Assembly: GCA_023428905.1 (NCBI GenBank)
Contig: JAEYWP010000007.1
Coordinates: forward strand, 124,001-188,000
Source of the DNA: Verrucomicrobiota bacterium
GTDB lineage: Bacteria; Verrucomicrobiota; Verrucomicrobiia; Opitutales; Opitutaceae
Length of the DNA stretch: 64,000 bases
Direction: 5' to 3'
This document shows positions 15,347-23,456 of this stretch, one piece after another. A program made the position numbers and the translations under genes. The first letter of the stretch is position 1, and each line of letters opens with the position of its first letter. The notes under the pieces were generated by a model. The model saw nothing but the letters and a program-made list of their open reading frames with translations, made no database searches and was not told the DNA's origin.

Positions 15347-17450
15347 TGCGGAGACGTCGCGGATCGGCCTCCACCTCGTGACACGCCTTGATGAAGGTGG
15401 CGGCGGACCAGGCCTGGTAGGCCTTGCCCATCGGTCGGCCGGTCGTCCCGTGCGCCCATTCGTTGAATTCCCACTCGTGGTCGCGGCCGAGACGGTTGAG
15501 CTTGGCCAGCTGGACGAGCTCGCGACAGGCCACCTCGTAGAAGCCGAGCCGGTGGATGTAGCGCACCCAGAGCCCGCCGATGAAGGGCCAGATGCCGCCG
15601 TTGTGATAGTGGTTCGGCAGGTTGAGCAGGTTGACGGTGTAATACGGGCGCCAGTCGGGATCGCCCGATTGAACCACCGGATACAGATTCGCCACCGGCC
15701 AGGGCGTATTCACCCCGACTCCCCACATGAAGCGGAAGGCGGTGCGGGCGCGATCCACATCCAGGAGGTTCATCAGGTACGCCAGCACGTTGGCGTAGAC
15801 ATCGCAGCGCCAGTTGAAGGAGAACGGCGTGATCTCGGCCAGGAGGTACTGCGCATCGCCGAGTCCGTACTGGCGGTCGGCGAAGCGGTTGACATTGACC
15901 GGCGAGGACGGCGGGCGGGTGCTCGGCCAGAAGGCGTCGAGGATGCGCCCGCGGATCACCTGGGCCCAGCGCAGGTAATCGGCGGCGCGATCGAACTGGC
16001 GCATGTATTCGAGAAGACGCCCGTAGCAGACGTTGGCGCGGTACCAGAGGATCTCGTCGTAGAGAACATTGTAACTGCGGCCAAAAAGGTCGGTCCAGTC
16101 GCCGGCCTCGGGGATTTCGAGCAGGCCGTCGGTGTTGCTATCGTGTGCGCTGAGCCAGTTCATCGCCACCTGCAGGCGGGCGGCGTGGCGCTGAAGGAAA
16201 TCCATGTCTCCGGTGTGCGAGACGTAGTTGAAGACGGCGATGATGACCCACAGCCCGCTGTCGATCGAACAGATGTTGCCGACGCCGCCGTAGTCGGGGG
16301 CTCCGGTGTCGAGGCGGACATTGGCGGGGATCTGTCCGGAGGGAGAGCTGGCTGCGAGCAGCGTCTCCAGCGTCTGGCGCTGCGCCTGCCGGATATCCTC
16401 AGCTTCGAGGTCGAGGGTGTAGAGGAGCGTGATCGAGCCGTCGCGGGCCCAGACGGAACGGTAGTTCTCATCGGTGCCCGTGACCTTGTTGTCCTCGAGG
16501 GAACAGGCGGAGAAGCCGAGCGGGGTGATGTTTTTGCGCAGCGCGATCAGTGCGTGCTGATAGCCGGTGCTGATCAGGCGCTTTTCCTCCTCGTTAAGCC
16601 CGCCGAGCTTGGTGCCGGTAAAGAGGAGCCGGTAGCTCGGCGACATGCGCCGCCGCGTCTGCACCGTCTGCTCCGCCGAAGGAACGCTGCTGAGAACGCC
16701 GTAGTGTCGCAGCCCTTCCAATACACCGTCGGCGCAGACGTGGCGAGCGGTGTAGAGCGGGATCTCGACCGTGGCCTCGAGCAGTTCGGGCTGGGCGTTC
16801 TCGACAATGATGCCGCGGACATTCGGGAGCCGGCACATGCTGCTGTCGTTGCCAGTGTCGCCTGCCACCAGCACAGCCTGGAGGGGGACGTTGAGCCGCT
16901 TGCAAAGCCACTCGAGGGCCCCGCCCTTGGTGGCGCGGCGGGGGAGGACGTCGAGGTCGCGCGCGCTGGAATAAACCACGTGCACATTCAGGCCGGCGTC
17001 CTCCAGCCGTTTCTCCAGACGGTGGATCAGATCCGGGGTGGCGGAGTCGAGGAACCAGCTGGATTTGTAGGTCGTCTGGTACTCCGCTGGCTGGGGTCGG
17101 ATTCCCGGCGTGGAGCGGGTGATGTTGTCGACCATCGCACGGTCCCAGCCTTCGTTGAGGAAGGCGGTGAAATCGTCCATCGCAGCGCCGCCGCGCACGT
17201 TGAGAATCTCCGTTCCAACCCCGCCGATATAAAAATCCGGTTCGGGCAATTCGCCCCGGGTGACGAACTGCCGCATGTCCTCGATCAGTCGCCCGCTGTT
17301 GTAGACGAGCAGAGGCCTGACGTCCGCGGGGAGGGACACCCAGGCAGCCTTGAAGCGCAGGGTGCTCTCCGGATTGCCGAGCAGGGTGCCGTCGAGGTCA
17401 CTGCTGAAAAGCCGAACGGGGGGAGGGCGATGGTCTGAGGTTGGAGCCAT
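15339..17450 (-). CDS. Fusion: HAD sucrose-phosphate-phosphatase-like domain + (alpha/alpha)6 glycosidase domain
   Basis: 703 residues. Residues 12-265 form a HAD-IIB domain of sucrose-phosphatase type: SSDLDGTLL with nucleophile D18 and general acid D20, YNSGR, KGGALEWL with the Lys, and GDTGNDSSM near 197. Residues 275-690 match (alpha/alpha)6-barrel glycosidases of the invertase/amylo-1,6-glucosidase type: VWARDGSITLLY, YGGVGNICSIDSGLW, EIPEAGDWTDLFGR, and the HEWEFNEWAHG C-terminal signature. The likely job is dephosphorylation of sucrose-6-phosphate and hydrolysis of sucrose; the substrate of the second domain is an inference. The downstream fructokinase-like gene overlaps its stop. No signal peptide, so cytosolic. 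Confidence 0.85.
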   Translation of the reverse strand: MAPTSDHRPPPVRLFSSDLDGTLLGNPESTLRFKAAWVSLPADVRPLLVYNSGRLIEDMRQFVTRGELPEPDFYIGGVGTEILNVRGGAAMDDFTAFLNEGWDRAMVDNITRSTPGIRPQPAEYQTTYKSSWFLDSATPDLIHRLEKRLEDAGLNVHVVYSSARDLDVLPRRATKGGALEWLCKRLNVPLQAVLVAGDTGNDSSMCRLPNVRGIIVENAQPELLEATVEIPLYTARHVCADGVLEGLRHYGVLSSVPSAEQTVQTRRRMSPSYRLLFTGTKLGGLNEEEKRLISTGYQHALIALRKNITPLGFSACSLEDNKVTGTDENYRSVWARDGSITLLYTLDLEAEDIRQAQRQTLETLLAASSPSGQIPANVRLDTGAPDYGGVGNICSIDSGLWVIIAVFNYVSHTGDMDFLQRHAARLQVAMNWLSAHDSNTDGLLEIPEAGDWTDLFGRSYNVLYDEILWYRANVCYGRLLEYMRQFDRAADYLRWAQVIRGRILDAFWPSTRPPSSPVNVNRFADRQYGLGDAQYLLAEITPFSFNWRCDVYANVLAYLMNLLDVDRARTAFRFMWGVGVNTPWPVANLYPVVQSGDPDWRPYYTVNLLNLPNHYHNGGIWPFIGGLWVRYIHRLGFYEVACRELVQLAKLNRLGRDHEWEFNEWAHGTTGRPMGKAYQAWSAATFIKACHEVEADPRRLRND

Positions 17451-17567
17451 TGGAAAGCGTAGCGACCGGAGTGCGAGGGAAGAGTTCGGCGTAGCGCGCC
17501 GGAAGCCGCCCGACCGGTGACATCTTGGGCCGCAGCCGGGCCATCGGGGCCGGGGGCGGCGGGACGC

Positions 17568-18596
17568 TCACAGCAACGTCTGCTGATTGCCGCCCGGTGT
17601 GGGCTTCAGGCCGATCGCGTGGTAGCCACGTGCGGTGAGCATGCGTCCTTGGGGGGTGCGTTGCAGATAGCCCTCCTGGATCAGAAAGGGCTCATGCACC
17701 TCCTCGAGCGTCTCGGCTTCCTCACCCACCGCCACCGCGATGGTGCTCATGCCGACCGGGCCGCCCCGGTAGTTCTCGGCCATGACCCGCAGCATCCGTT
17801 TATCCATCTCGTCCAATCCGGCCGCGTCGATTTCGAGCAGCTCGAGGGCGGCGGCGGCGACGGGGCGGGTGATTTCCCCACCGGCGCGCTCCTGGGCGAA
17901 GTCGCGCACGAAGTTGATCAGGTTGTTTGCCACGCGCGGCGTGCCTCGGGAGCGGGCTGCGATTTCGCGGGCGCCGCCCTCGTCGATCGTGACTTTGAGC
18001 AGAGCACAGCTGCGTTTGACGATCGCGACCAGCGTCGCGGTGTCGTAATAGTCCAGGCGCGTCTGGAGGGTGAAGCGCGAGCGGAGGGGCGCGGTCAGCA
18101 GTCCCGCCCGCGTGGTGGCGCCGATCAGGGTAAAACGCGGCAGGGAGAGGCGGACGCTGCGTGCGTTGGGACCCTGGTCGATCATGATGTCCAGGCGGAA
18201 GTCCTCCATGGCGGAGTACAGGTACTCCTCCACCGTCTTCGGAATGCGGTGGATTTCATCGATAAAAAGCAGGTCACCTTCCTCGAGGTTGGTGAGCAGT
18301 CCGGCGAGATCGCCGGCCTTTTCCACCACGGGCCCGGAGGTGATCCGGACATTGCGTCCCATCTCATTGCCCAGAATCAGCGCCAGGGTGGTTTTGCCCA
18401 GCCCGGGAGGGCCGCTGAGCAGGATGTGGTTGAGGGCCTCGTTTCGACGCCGCGCGGCGCCCACCATCACCTGGAGACGCTCCACTGTCTTGGCCTGGCC
18501 GGTGAAGTCCGAGAACGACAGCGGACGCAGGGCCGCCTCCGCCGGAGAAACCGGTGCGGTGAGGGCGGACGTGACGTAGTTAACACCCTTATCCAT
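17568..18596 (-). CDS. ruvB: Holliday junction branch-migration ATPase RuvB
   Basis: 342 residues, standard length. LRPLSFSDFTGQ at the N-terminus, Walker A GPPGLGKTTLA, Walker B and DEIHR, sensor motif GATTRAGLL, and the winged-helix C-terminus with EPFLIQEGYLQRTPQGR. RuvB is the motor of the RuvAB complex that drives Holliday junction branch migration in recombination repair. Not next to ruvA or ruvC here. MurA lies upstream on the same strand, separated by a 170-bp palindromic repeat region. Confidence 0.98.
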   Translation of the reverse strand: MDKGVNYVTSALTAPVSPAEAALRPLSFSDFTGQAKTVERLQVMVGAARRRNEALNHILLSGPPGLGKTTLALILGNEMGRNVRITSGPVVEKAGDLAGLLTNLEEGDLLFIDEIHRIPKTVEEYLYSAMEDFRLDIMIDQGPNARSVRLSLPRFTLIGATTRAGLLTAPLRSRFTLQTRLDYYDTATLVAIVKRSCALLKVTIDEGGAREIAARSRGTPRVANNLINFVRDFAQERAGGEITRPVAAAALELLEIDAAGLDEMDKRMLRVMAENYRGGPVGMSTIAVAVGEEAETLEEVHEPFLIQEGYLQRTPQGRMLTARGYHAIGLKPTPGGNQQTLL

Positions 18597-18725
18597 TTAT
18601 GATTTATGATTTATGATCGGTGCTTTTGGAAGCCTGCGCACGGGCGGCGGGTGAGGAATACCAGAGGAACCACGGAGGAACACGGATACGGATTGGAATC
18701 CGTGTTCATCTGTGTCCATCCGTGG
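18591..18725. repeat. Intergenic palindromic mini-repeat between murA and ruvB
   Basis: The region starts with three near-tandem ATTTATG units (18595-18617). A nested palindrome at 18670-18725 follows: outer arms CCACGGA/TCCGTGG and inner 10-bp arms GAACACGGAT (18678-18687)/ATCCGTGTTC (18698-18707). Sequences of the form CCACGGA...ACACGGAT...ATCCGTGG recur as dispersed elements in many Verrucomicrobiota and other genomes (from memory). A short ORF reading PRMDTDEHG across it is a by-product. Confidence 0.65.
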
Positions 18726-18769
18726 ATAACGGGTCTTTGCGTAGGCGTGCGACGCTCCGAGGCGCGCGT

Positions 18770-20059
18770 CTACTTCCACTCCACCTCCGCGCCGAGGGCG
18801 CGCAGGTTTTCCACGAAGCGGGGGTGGGCGCGTTTGATGGTGTCGGCGTTCTTCACCACGCTGCGCCCCGGGATGCTGGCGGCGACCATGAACAGACCGA
18901 TCGCCGCGCGGATGACGTAAGGCGCGTCGACCACGGCGGGGCGGAGGGGGCGGTCGCCAAAGACGACGATCCGGTGAGGATCGCTCACCAGCACATGCGC
19001 GCCGTATTTGGCGAGTTCGGGCATCCAGGAAAAACCGTTTTCATACACCTTGTTCCAGAAATGGATCGTGCCCTTGCAGCGGGTGCTGAGCGCGATCATC
19101 AGCGGGAGCAGGTCGACTGAAAAATAGGGCCAGGGCGCGGCCTCGATTTTGGGAAGCAGATTGGAGGTATAGGGTTCTTCGATCAGCAGGGTCTGGTTGC
19201 GCCGGACGATGGCCGTGTCGCTCTCGTGTTCGACCACCACGCCGAGTTTGCGGAAGGCGCGGGTGATCAGGTCAAAGTGCTGTGGGAGGGACTTGCGCAC
19301 CTGGACTTCGCCGCCCGTGATGGCGCCGAGGGCGAGGAAGGTGACCACCTCATGGTAATCGGTGCTGATGGCGACGTTGCCGCCGCCGAGGGTCTCGACC
19401 CCTTCCACCTTCAGCATGCTCGTGCCCACGCCTTCGATCCGCGCTCCCAGGGCGGTCAGGGCGACGCATAGATCCTGCACGTGCGGTTCGCTCGCCGCGT
19501 TGATCAGGGTCGAGGTGCCGCGTCCGATCGCCGCCGCCATGAGAAAATTCTCCGTCACGGTGACGGACATGTAGTCGCACCAGTGCCGGTTGCCCTGGAA
19601 ACCATTGGGCAGGGCGATCACCAGTGGTTCGCCCGTGTCCACCACGGCCCCAAGTTTGGCGAAGATTTCCAAGTGTGGGTCGATCTCGCGCACCCCGAGC
19701 GAGCAGCCCTTGGTGTTCGCCGCGATGCTGATCTTCTTCAACCGGTAGAGAAGGCCCGGATACAGGAGCACGGTCGACCGCATGTCCTGGGGCAGCTCGT
19801 CGTTGACGAGTTCGTTGCGGAAGGTCGAGTGATCGACACGCATCACCCCGGCGGCCTTGTCCCACTCCACCGTGGAGCCCTGACGCACCATGAAGGCGAC
19901 AATTTTGTCGAGATCCGTGATTTCCGGCACGTTGTGGACGGTGACCGGCTCATTCGTGAGCAGGGTCGCACACACGATGGGAAGTGCGGAGTTCTTGTTG
20001 CCGGACGGAACGATCGTGCCGGAGAGCGGTTTCCCGCCGTTGACGATAAGGTCGGCCAT
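18770..20059 (-). CDS. murA: UDP-N-acetylglucosamine 1-carboxyvinyltransferase (divergent MurA)
   Basis: 429 residues from ATG at 20059 (the frame is open further upstream). EPSP-synthase-like fold: LIVNGGKPLSGTIVPSGNKNSALPI has the catalytic Lys/Asn pair. KGCSLGVREID carries the MurA cysteine (Cys115 in E. coli numbering, fosfomycin target). TVTENFLMAAAIGRGTSTLINAASEPHVQDL, SVDLLPL (active-site Asp region) and APYVIRAAIGLF (Arg region) align with MurA landmarks. It catalyses the first committed step of peptidoglycan synthesis. Several normally conserved stretches differ (such as the usual YPTD), so it is a divergent MurA or MurA paralogue; no second copy is visible here. A terminator separates it from the upstream gene. 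Confidence 0.85.
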   Translation of the reverse strand: MADLIVNGGKPLSGTIVPSGNKNSALPIVCATLLTNEPVTVHNVPEITDLDKIVAFMVRQGSTVEWDKAAGVMRVDHSTFRNELVNDELPQDMRSTVLLYPGLLYRLKKISIAANTKGCSLGVREIDPHLEIFAKLGAVVDTGEPLVIALPNGFQGNRHWCDYMSVTVTENFLMAAAIGRGTSTLINAASEPHVQDLCVALTALGARIEGVGTSMLKVEGVETLGGGNVAISTDYHEVVTFLALGAITGGEVQVRKSLPQHFDLITRAFRKLGVVVEHESDTAIVRRNQTLLIEEPYTSNLLPKIEAAPWPYFSVDLLPLMIALSTRCKGTIHFWNKVYENGFSWMPELAKYGAHVLVSDPHRIVVFGDRPLRPAVVDAPYVIRAAIGLFMVAASIPGRSVVKNADTIKRAHPRFVENLRALGAEVEWK

Positions 20060-20171
20060 GGAGAGGAGGGGGCGCGGGGCGCGAACGCCAGAATTCGACC
20101 CGCCACCCCGCTCACTCAAGCGTGAAACGGAACGATTCTGCAGCCGCGGGCGGAGCGTGTGGCGGCGCGAC

Positions 20172-20205
20172 AAAAAAAACGCCCCGGCCGGTGGGCACGG
20201 GGCGT
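20172..20205 (-). terminator. Intrinsic terminator after the Arg/Gly-rich gene
   Basis: On the minus strand an 8-bp stem (20198-20205 with 20179-20186, ACGCCCCG/CGGGGCGT) with an 11-nt loop is followed by eight T residues. It lies between the stop of the Arg/Gly-rich gene at 20224 and the murA start at 20059, marking separate transcription units. Confidence 0.85.
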
Positions 20206-20223
20206 TGGAGGGGAGGGGCGGGC

Positions 20224-21417
20224 TCAGCTTTCGCCGGAGCCGCTGCTGTTTTCTGAACGGGGCTCGCCGCCGCCGGGATTGTCACCCCGGAAGCCGCCGC
20301 GGCCGCGGCCGCCACGATGGCGGCGACGCCGGCCGCCGTCAAAGCGTCGCTCGCCGCCCTGGCCGTCGGACGGAGTGTCGCCGGCGGGACGGTCCTCGCG
20401 CGGACCGCGGTTTTCGCCGCCGCGATTTTCATGGCGGAAACCGCCACGGCCCTGGCCGCCGCGATGGCGACGCTGTCCGCCGTCGGGACGCCGCTCGCCT
20501 GCGGTGTCGGCCCGGGGGGGCTGCGGGGCGGGCGCGGGTGCCGCTGCCTCGGGCTCGCCGCTGAAGATACCCTTCAGCCAACCGAGAAAACCGCCGCTCT
20601 TCTTTTCCGGAGTCGGAGCGGGGCGGGGTTCAAAGGTGCGCGGGGGGCGCGGCTCACGGTTCTCGCGCGGAGCCCGGTTCTCGCGCGGCTCGCGGGCGTC
20701 ACGCGGTTCGCGCGGTTCGCGATTCTCGCGGGGATCGCGGTTGGGGCGGCCTTCGCGGTTCTCGCCGGCACGCGGTTCACGCGGCTCGCGGCGAGGCTCG
20801 GTGGGGGAGCCCTCACGTCGTTCGGGGCGGAAGGTGGGCCGGTCCTCGCGGCGGTAGGGCTGGCGTCCCTCGGCGGGCGCTGCGCTGTCGGCCGGGAACG
20901 TGCTGCTTTCCCAGCTCTGGGCAGGGCGCTGGCGCTGTTCCGGGGGAAGGATCTTCAGCTCGGGTTTGGTCTCGGGCAACGCCGGGGCAGCCTCGGCGGT
21001 GGCCGGGGTTGTCGGGGCGGGGGTGGCAGTGGCAGGTGCCGTTTCGCTGACCGGTGCCGCTGCAGCCGCGGGAACCGCCGGAGCGATCTGGACCTTGGGG
21101 GCCGGTGCGGGAGCCGGGGCGGCGGGAGCCGGCGTAAACGCCGGAGCATCCGGGTTGAACGGATTTTTGTACTCGCGTTCAACCGCGACCACCTGGATCG
21201 CGGTCGGCTGGTAGTCACTGGCGGGGGCGCTGTTGGCGGTGGCTGCGGCGGAGGAGGCTCCGCGCTTTCCGCGCGCAAGGCCGGAGCCGCGGCTGGTCCC
21301 GAAGGTACTGGCGGGAGCAGCGGGGGCTTCCTTGGCCACCGGAGCGGCGGCAGGCGGCGCGCTGACGGTCTCAGCGGAGGCCACCGAAGGCTCGCCGGAC
21401 GTTACTGGGTCTGACAT
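20224..21417 (-). CDS. Intrinsically disordered Pro/Ala- and Arg/Gly-rich protein
   Basis: 397 residues from ATG at 21417 (MSDPVTSGEP). The first 180 residues are Ala/Pro-rich and low complexity, with a short conserved-looking island YQPTAIQVVAVEREYKNPF. Residues about 200-285 are tandem REPREPREN-type charged repeats. KKSGGFLGWLKGIFSG is a predicted amphipathic helix. The C-terminal 90 residues are rich in RGG/RGRGGFR motifs (GGRRRRHRGGRGRGGFRG). RGG tracts bind RNA in other systems. No catalytic domain is seen; I infer an RNA-binding or condensate-forming role only from composition. A clear terminator follows. Other long open frames across this GC-rich stretch are shadows. Confidence 0.7.
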   Translation of the reverse strand: MSDPVTSGEPSVASAETVSAPPAAAPVAKEAPAAPASTFGTSRGSGLARGKRGASSAAATANSAPASDYQPTAIQVVAVEREYKNPFNPDAPAFTPAPAAPAPAPAPKVQIAPAVPAAAAAPVSETAPATATPAPTTPATAEAAPALPETKPELKILPPEQRQRPAQSWESSTFPADSAAPAEGRQPYRREDRPTFRPERREGSPTEPRREPREPRAGENREGRPNRDPRENREPREPRDAREPRENRAPRENREPRPPRTFEPRPAPTPEKKSGGFLGWLKGIFSGEPEAAAPAPAPQPPRADTAGERRPDGGQRRHRGGQGRGGFRHENRGGENRGPREDRPAGDTPSDGQGGERRFDGGRRRRHRGGRGRGGFRGDNPGGGEPRSENSSGSGES

Positions 21418-21703
21418 GACGTATGTTGTTGTTGTTATGGTGCTCACCAAGGTGGGGCACCGGGTGTTGACACTGTGGGCGGAGCTCGAAAATCGACGCG
21501 CTCAACGCCTGCAGGTGATAGAACAATCGGCGCAACACCGATTTCCGCAATCCTTATCTCGAAAACCTTGCCCTCGTCAGTAGCCGCTGCGCAGCCCGGC
21601 GTCACCCGTCCGTGCGCGGTCAGCCCGGGGGCACGGCGCCCGCGCGCCTTCGCTTCCGTTGTTCGCCTTGCCTCGCGTGCTGGTGCCACATACCGAACTC
21701 GCC

Positions 21704-22075
21704 ATGGACAAGCTCGACGAGATCTTCCGGATGCAATCGGCCCTGAACGCGCGCATCGGCGTCAGCCTTCCTCCCGCGACCGACGAGGAAAAGGCGAAGT
21801 GGATCCTCAACTACACCCGTGCCCTCCAGCAGGAGACCGCGGAGCTGATCGATTCCGTGCCGTGGAAGTGGTGGGCCAAATACCAGAGCTTCGACGAGCA
21901 GAACGCCAAGGTCGAGGTGGTCGACCTCTTCCACTTCCTGGTCTCACTCGCCCAAACACTCGGCATGACCGCCGACGATGTCTACCAGGCCTATCTCAAG
22001 AAAAATGCCGTCAACCACGCCCGCCAGGAAAGCGGCTACGTGAAGAAAGACGCAGACGATTCGAAGCACATTTGA
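21704..22075 (+). CDS. Dimeric all-alpha dUTPase-like NTP pyrophosphatase
   Basis: 123 residues from ATG at 21704 (GCC-ATG; longer frame upstream is not needed). LDEIFRMQSALNARIG, ALQQETAELIDSVPWKWWA and AKVEVVDLFHFLVSLAQTLGM give the E-x2-E...E-x2-D metal-binding pattern of dimeric dUTPase/MazG-type all-alpha pyrophosphatases (dUTPase_2 family). Likely hydrolyses dUTP or another non-canonical nucleotide to keep it out of DNA. Monocistronic or followed by the small membrane gene at 22233. Confidence 0.84.
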   Translation: MDKLDEIFRMQSALNARIGVSLPPATDEEKAKWILNYTRALQQETAELIDSVPWKWWAKYQSFDEQNAKVEVVDLFHFLVSLAQTLGMTADDVYQAYLKKNAVNHARQESGYVKKDADDSKHI

Positions 22076-22232
22076 GGGGCGCGCCGCCCACGCCGGCGCG
22101 CAATGCGCGGGAAGGACGAAGGCCGAAGCTCGAATGACGCCAGCCGGAGGCGAGGGAAGGGCTGGGCTACGTCCCGCATTTCCGTCTCTCTCCGCCTTCC
22201 TGCTCAGCAATCATCAATCACAAATTCCTCCG

Positions 22233-22739
22233 ATGCTCGTCACCACCCATCTCACCCCGGAAGATTACCTCGCAGCGCAGCGGCTGCACTTTCGGCCCAA
22301 ACCGGCGGTGCGGTGGATCGGTTGGGGACTCTTGGCGTTGTTTGTCGGCATGCTCCTGCAGGAGGTGATCATGATCGCACAGGGGCTCCCGCTCCCGCGG
22401 TTTTGGTGGGCGCTGCCCGCCGGCCTGGCATATGGAGCGCTCCTGTTTCTCATCATTCTGCCGTGGCGTGTGGGGCGCATTTTTAAGGCTAATCCCGCGC
22501 TGCTGGACCCCACCGAAACCCGCATTACGGATGAGGGTCTGGCTTTGCAGTCCAAACGCGGCCAGCTGCGCTTCCCCTGGCCCATGATCAAACGGTGGAA
22601 ACGGAACTCGCGGTACATCCTGGTTTATCATTCCAGCACCCTGTTCCACATCTTCCCGCGACGCTCCTTTGCCAACCCCGAAGATTTTGAGGCCCTCGCC
22701 GCACGGCTTCGCGCCCACGTCGGACCCGAGCAACCTTGA
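22233..22739 (+). CDS. YcxB-like membrane protein
   Basis: 168 residues from ATG at 22233. Two transmembrane helices, about residues 29-50 (WIGWGLLALFVGMLLQEVIMI) and 58-80 (FWWALPAGLAYGALLFLIIL). A soluble C-terminal domain follows with FPWPMIKRWKRNSRYILVYHSSTLFHIFPRRSF, the pattern of YcxB-like domains. The frame is open upstream to 22134, but that region is not protein-like and contains intergenic repeat-type sequence. Function unknown. Confidence 0.75.
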   Translation: MLVTTHLTPEDYLAAQRLHFRPKPAVRWIGWGLLALFVGMLLQEVIMIAQGLPLPRFWWALPAGLAYGALLFLIILPWRVGRIFKANPALLDPTETRITDEGLALQSKRGQLRFPWPMIKRWKRNSRYILVYHSSTLFHIFPRRSFANPEDFEALAARLRAHVGPEQP

Positions 22740-22759
22740 CGCGCCTCGGAGGTGCGCAA

Positions 22760-22787
22760 GTGACCCGTGACCGGTGACCCGTGACCG
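22760..22787. repeat. Two-copy tandem 14-bp repeat (GTGACCCGTGACCG)
   Basis: GTGACCCGTGACCG occurs twice head-to-tail in the spacer between the YcxB-like gene and the YiiD-type gene. Each unit is itself made of two GTGACC-like halves. Likely intergenic filler or a short dispersed repeat; no coding role. Confidence 0.75.
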
Positions 22788-22891
22788 GTGTCGATGCGAT
22801 GTCCTGACGCCTGCGTTTCCCGGGGTGTTTGCCCGGCCCGGACTGCTTTGACGGCGGCGGAAAAAACCTTCAACTTGCCCGTCACGTGACA

Positions 22892-23344
22892 ATGGAAGTC
22901 AAAGCGCCCGGCCTGGAAACGTTCTTACACGAGATGATCCCGCTCGCGCGCGCCATGGGCGTGCGGATCGAGATGAGCGACGAGAACAAGCTGATCCTGA
23001 TCGCCCCTCACGAGCCGAATCGCAATTCGCTGAACACGGCGTTCGGCGGCAGCCTGGTCGCCCTGGCCACCCTCGCCGGTTATGGGGTGATGTGGGAATT
23101 GATGCGCAACGAGCGCGCCGAGTGGCACATCGTGGTGAAGGACAGCAAGACGGCCTACCGTAAACCAGTCATCGGCGAATTGCGTGCCATTTGCGAGCGC
23201 CCGACCAAGGCCGCTATCGAGGAATTTAAGGCCGCGCTCCTTCGGTACGGAAAAGCCAAACTCAAGCTCCGCGCCGCCGTCGTGGAGAAGGGCAGTGTGG
23301 CAGTTGACTTCCAGGCCGCCTTCGTCGTCTCAAGACCGGCTTAA
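22892..23344 (+). CDS. YiiD C-terminal-type hotdog thioesterase
   Basis: 150 residues from ATG at 22892. LETFLHEMIPLARAMGVRIE starts the hotdog fold; PHEPNRNSLNTAFGGSLVALATLAGYGVMWELM is the long central helix with the N-x2-G-T-x-FGGS motif of YiiD_C/DUF4442-like thioesterases. VKDSKTAYRKPVIGELRA is the following strand. Probably an acyl-CoA or acyl-ACP thioesterase; substrate unknown. Cytosolic, apparently monocistronic. Confidence 0.8.
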   Translation: MEVKAPGLETFLHEMIPLARAMGVRIEMSDENKLILIAPHEPNRNSLNTAFGGSLVALATLAGYGVMWELMRNERAEWHIVVKDSKTAYRKPVIGELRAICERPTKAAIEEFKAALLRYGKAKLKLRAAVVEKGSVAVDFQAAFVVSRPA

Positions 23345-23456
23345 GGAATTCGGTAGTCTTGATTCAGATGTGTGATTCCCGGCCAAACGCCGCTGTGTTC
23401 ACACCCCGGCGCGACGCGCCGGCCTGGCTTGCTAGGACGGGCCTCTCGTCCTACTC

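Noticed and set aside
18597..18779. 60-codon ORF with the string PRMDTDEHG
   Set aside because: It is a by-product of the palindromic intergenic repeat, with no conserved-protein character.
20317..21414. Plus-strand Ala/Arg/Gly-rich ORF opposite the RGG protein
   Set aside because: Same GC-driven artefact; the minus strand has a better start and a terminator just after its stop.
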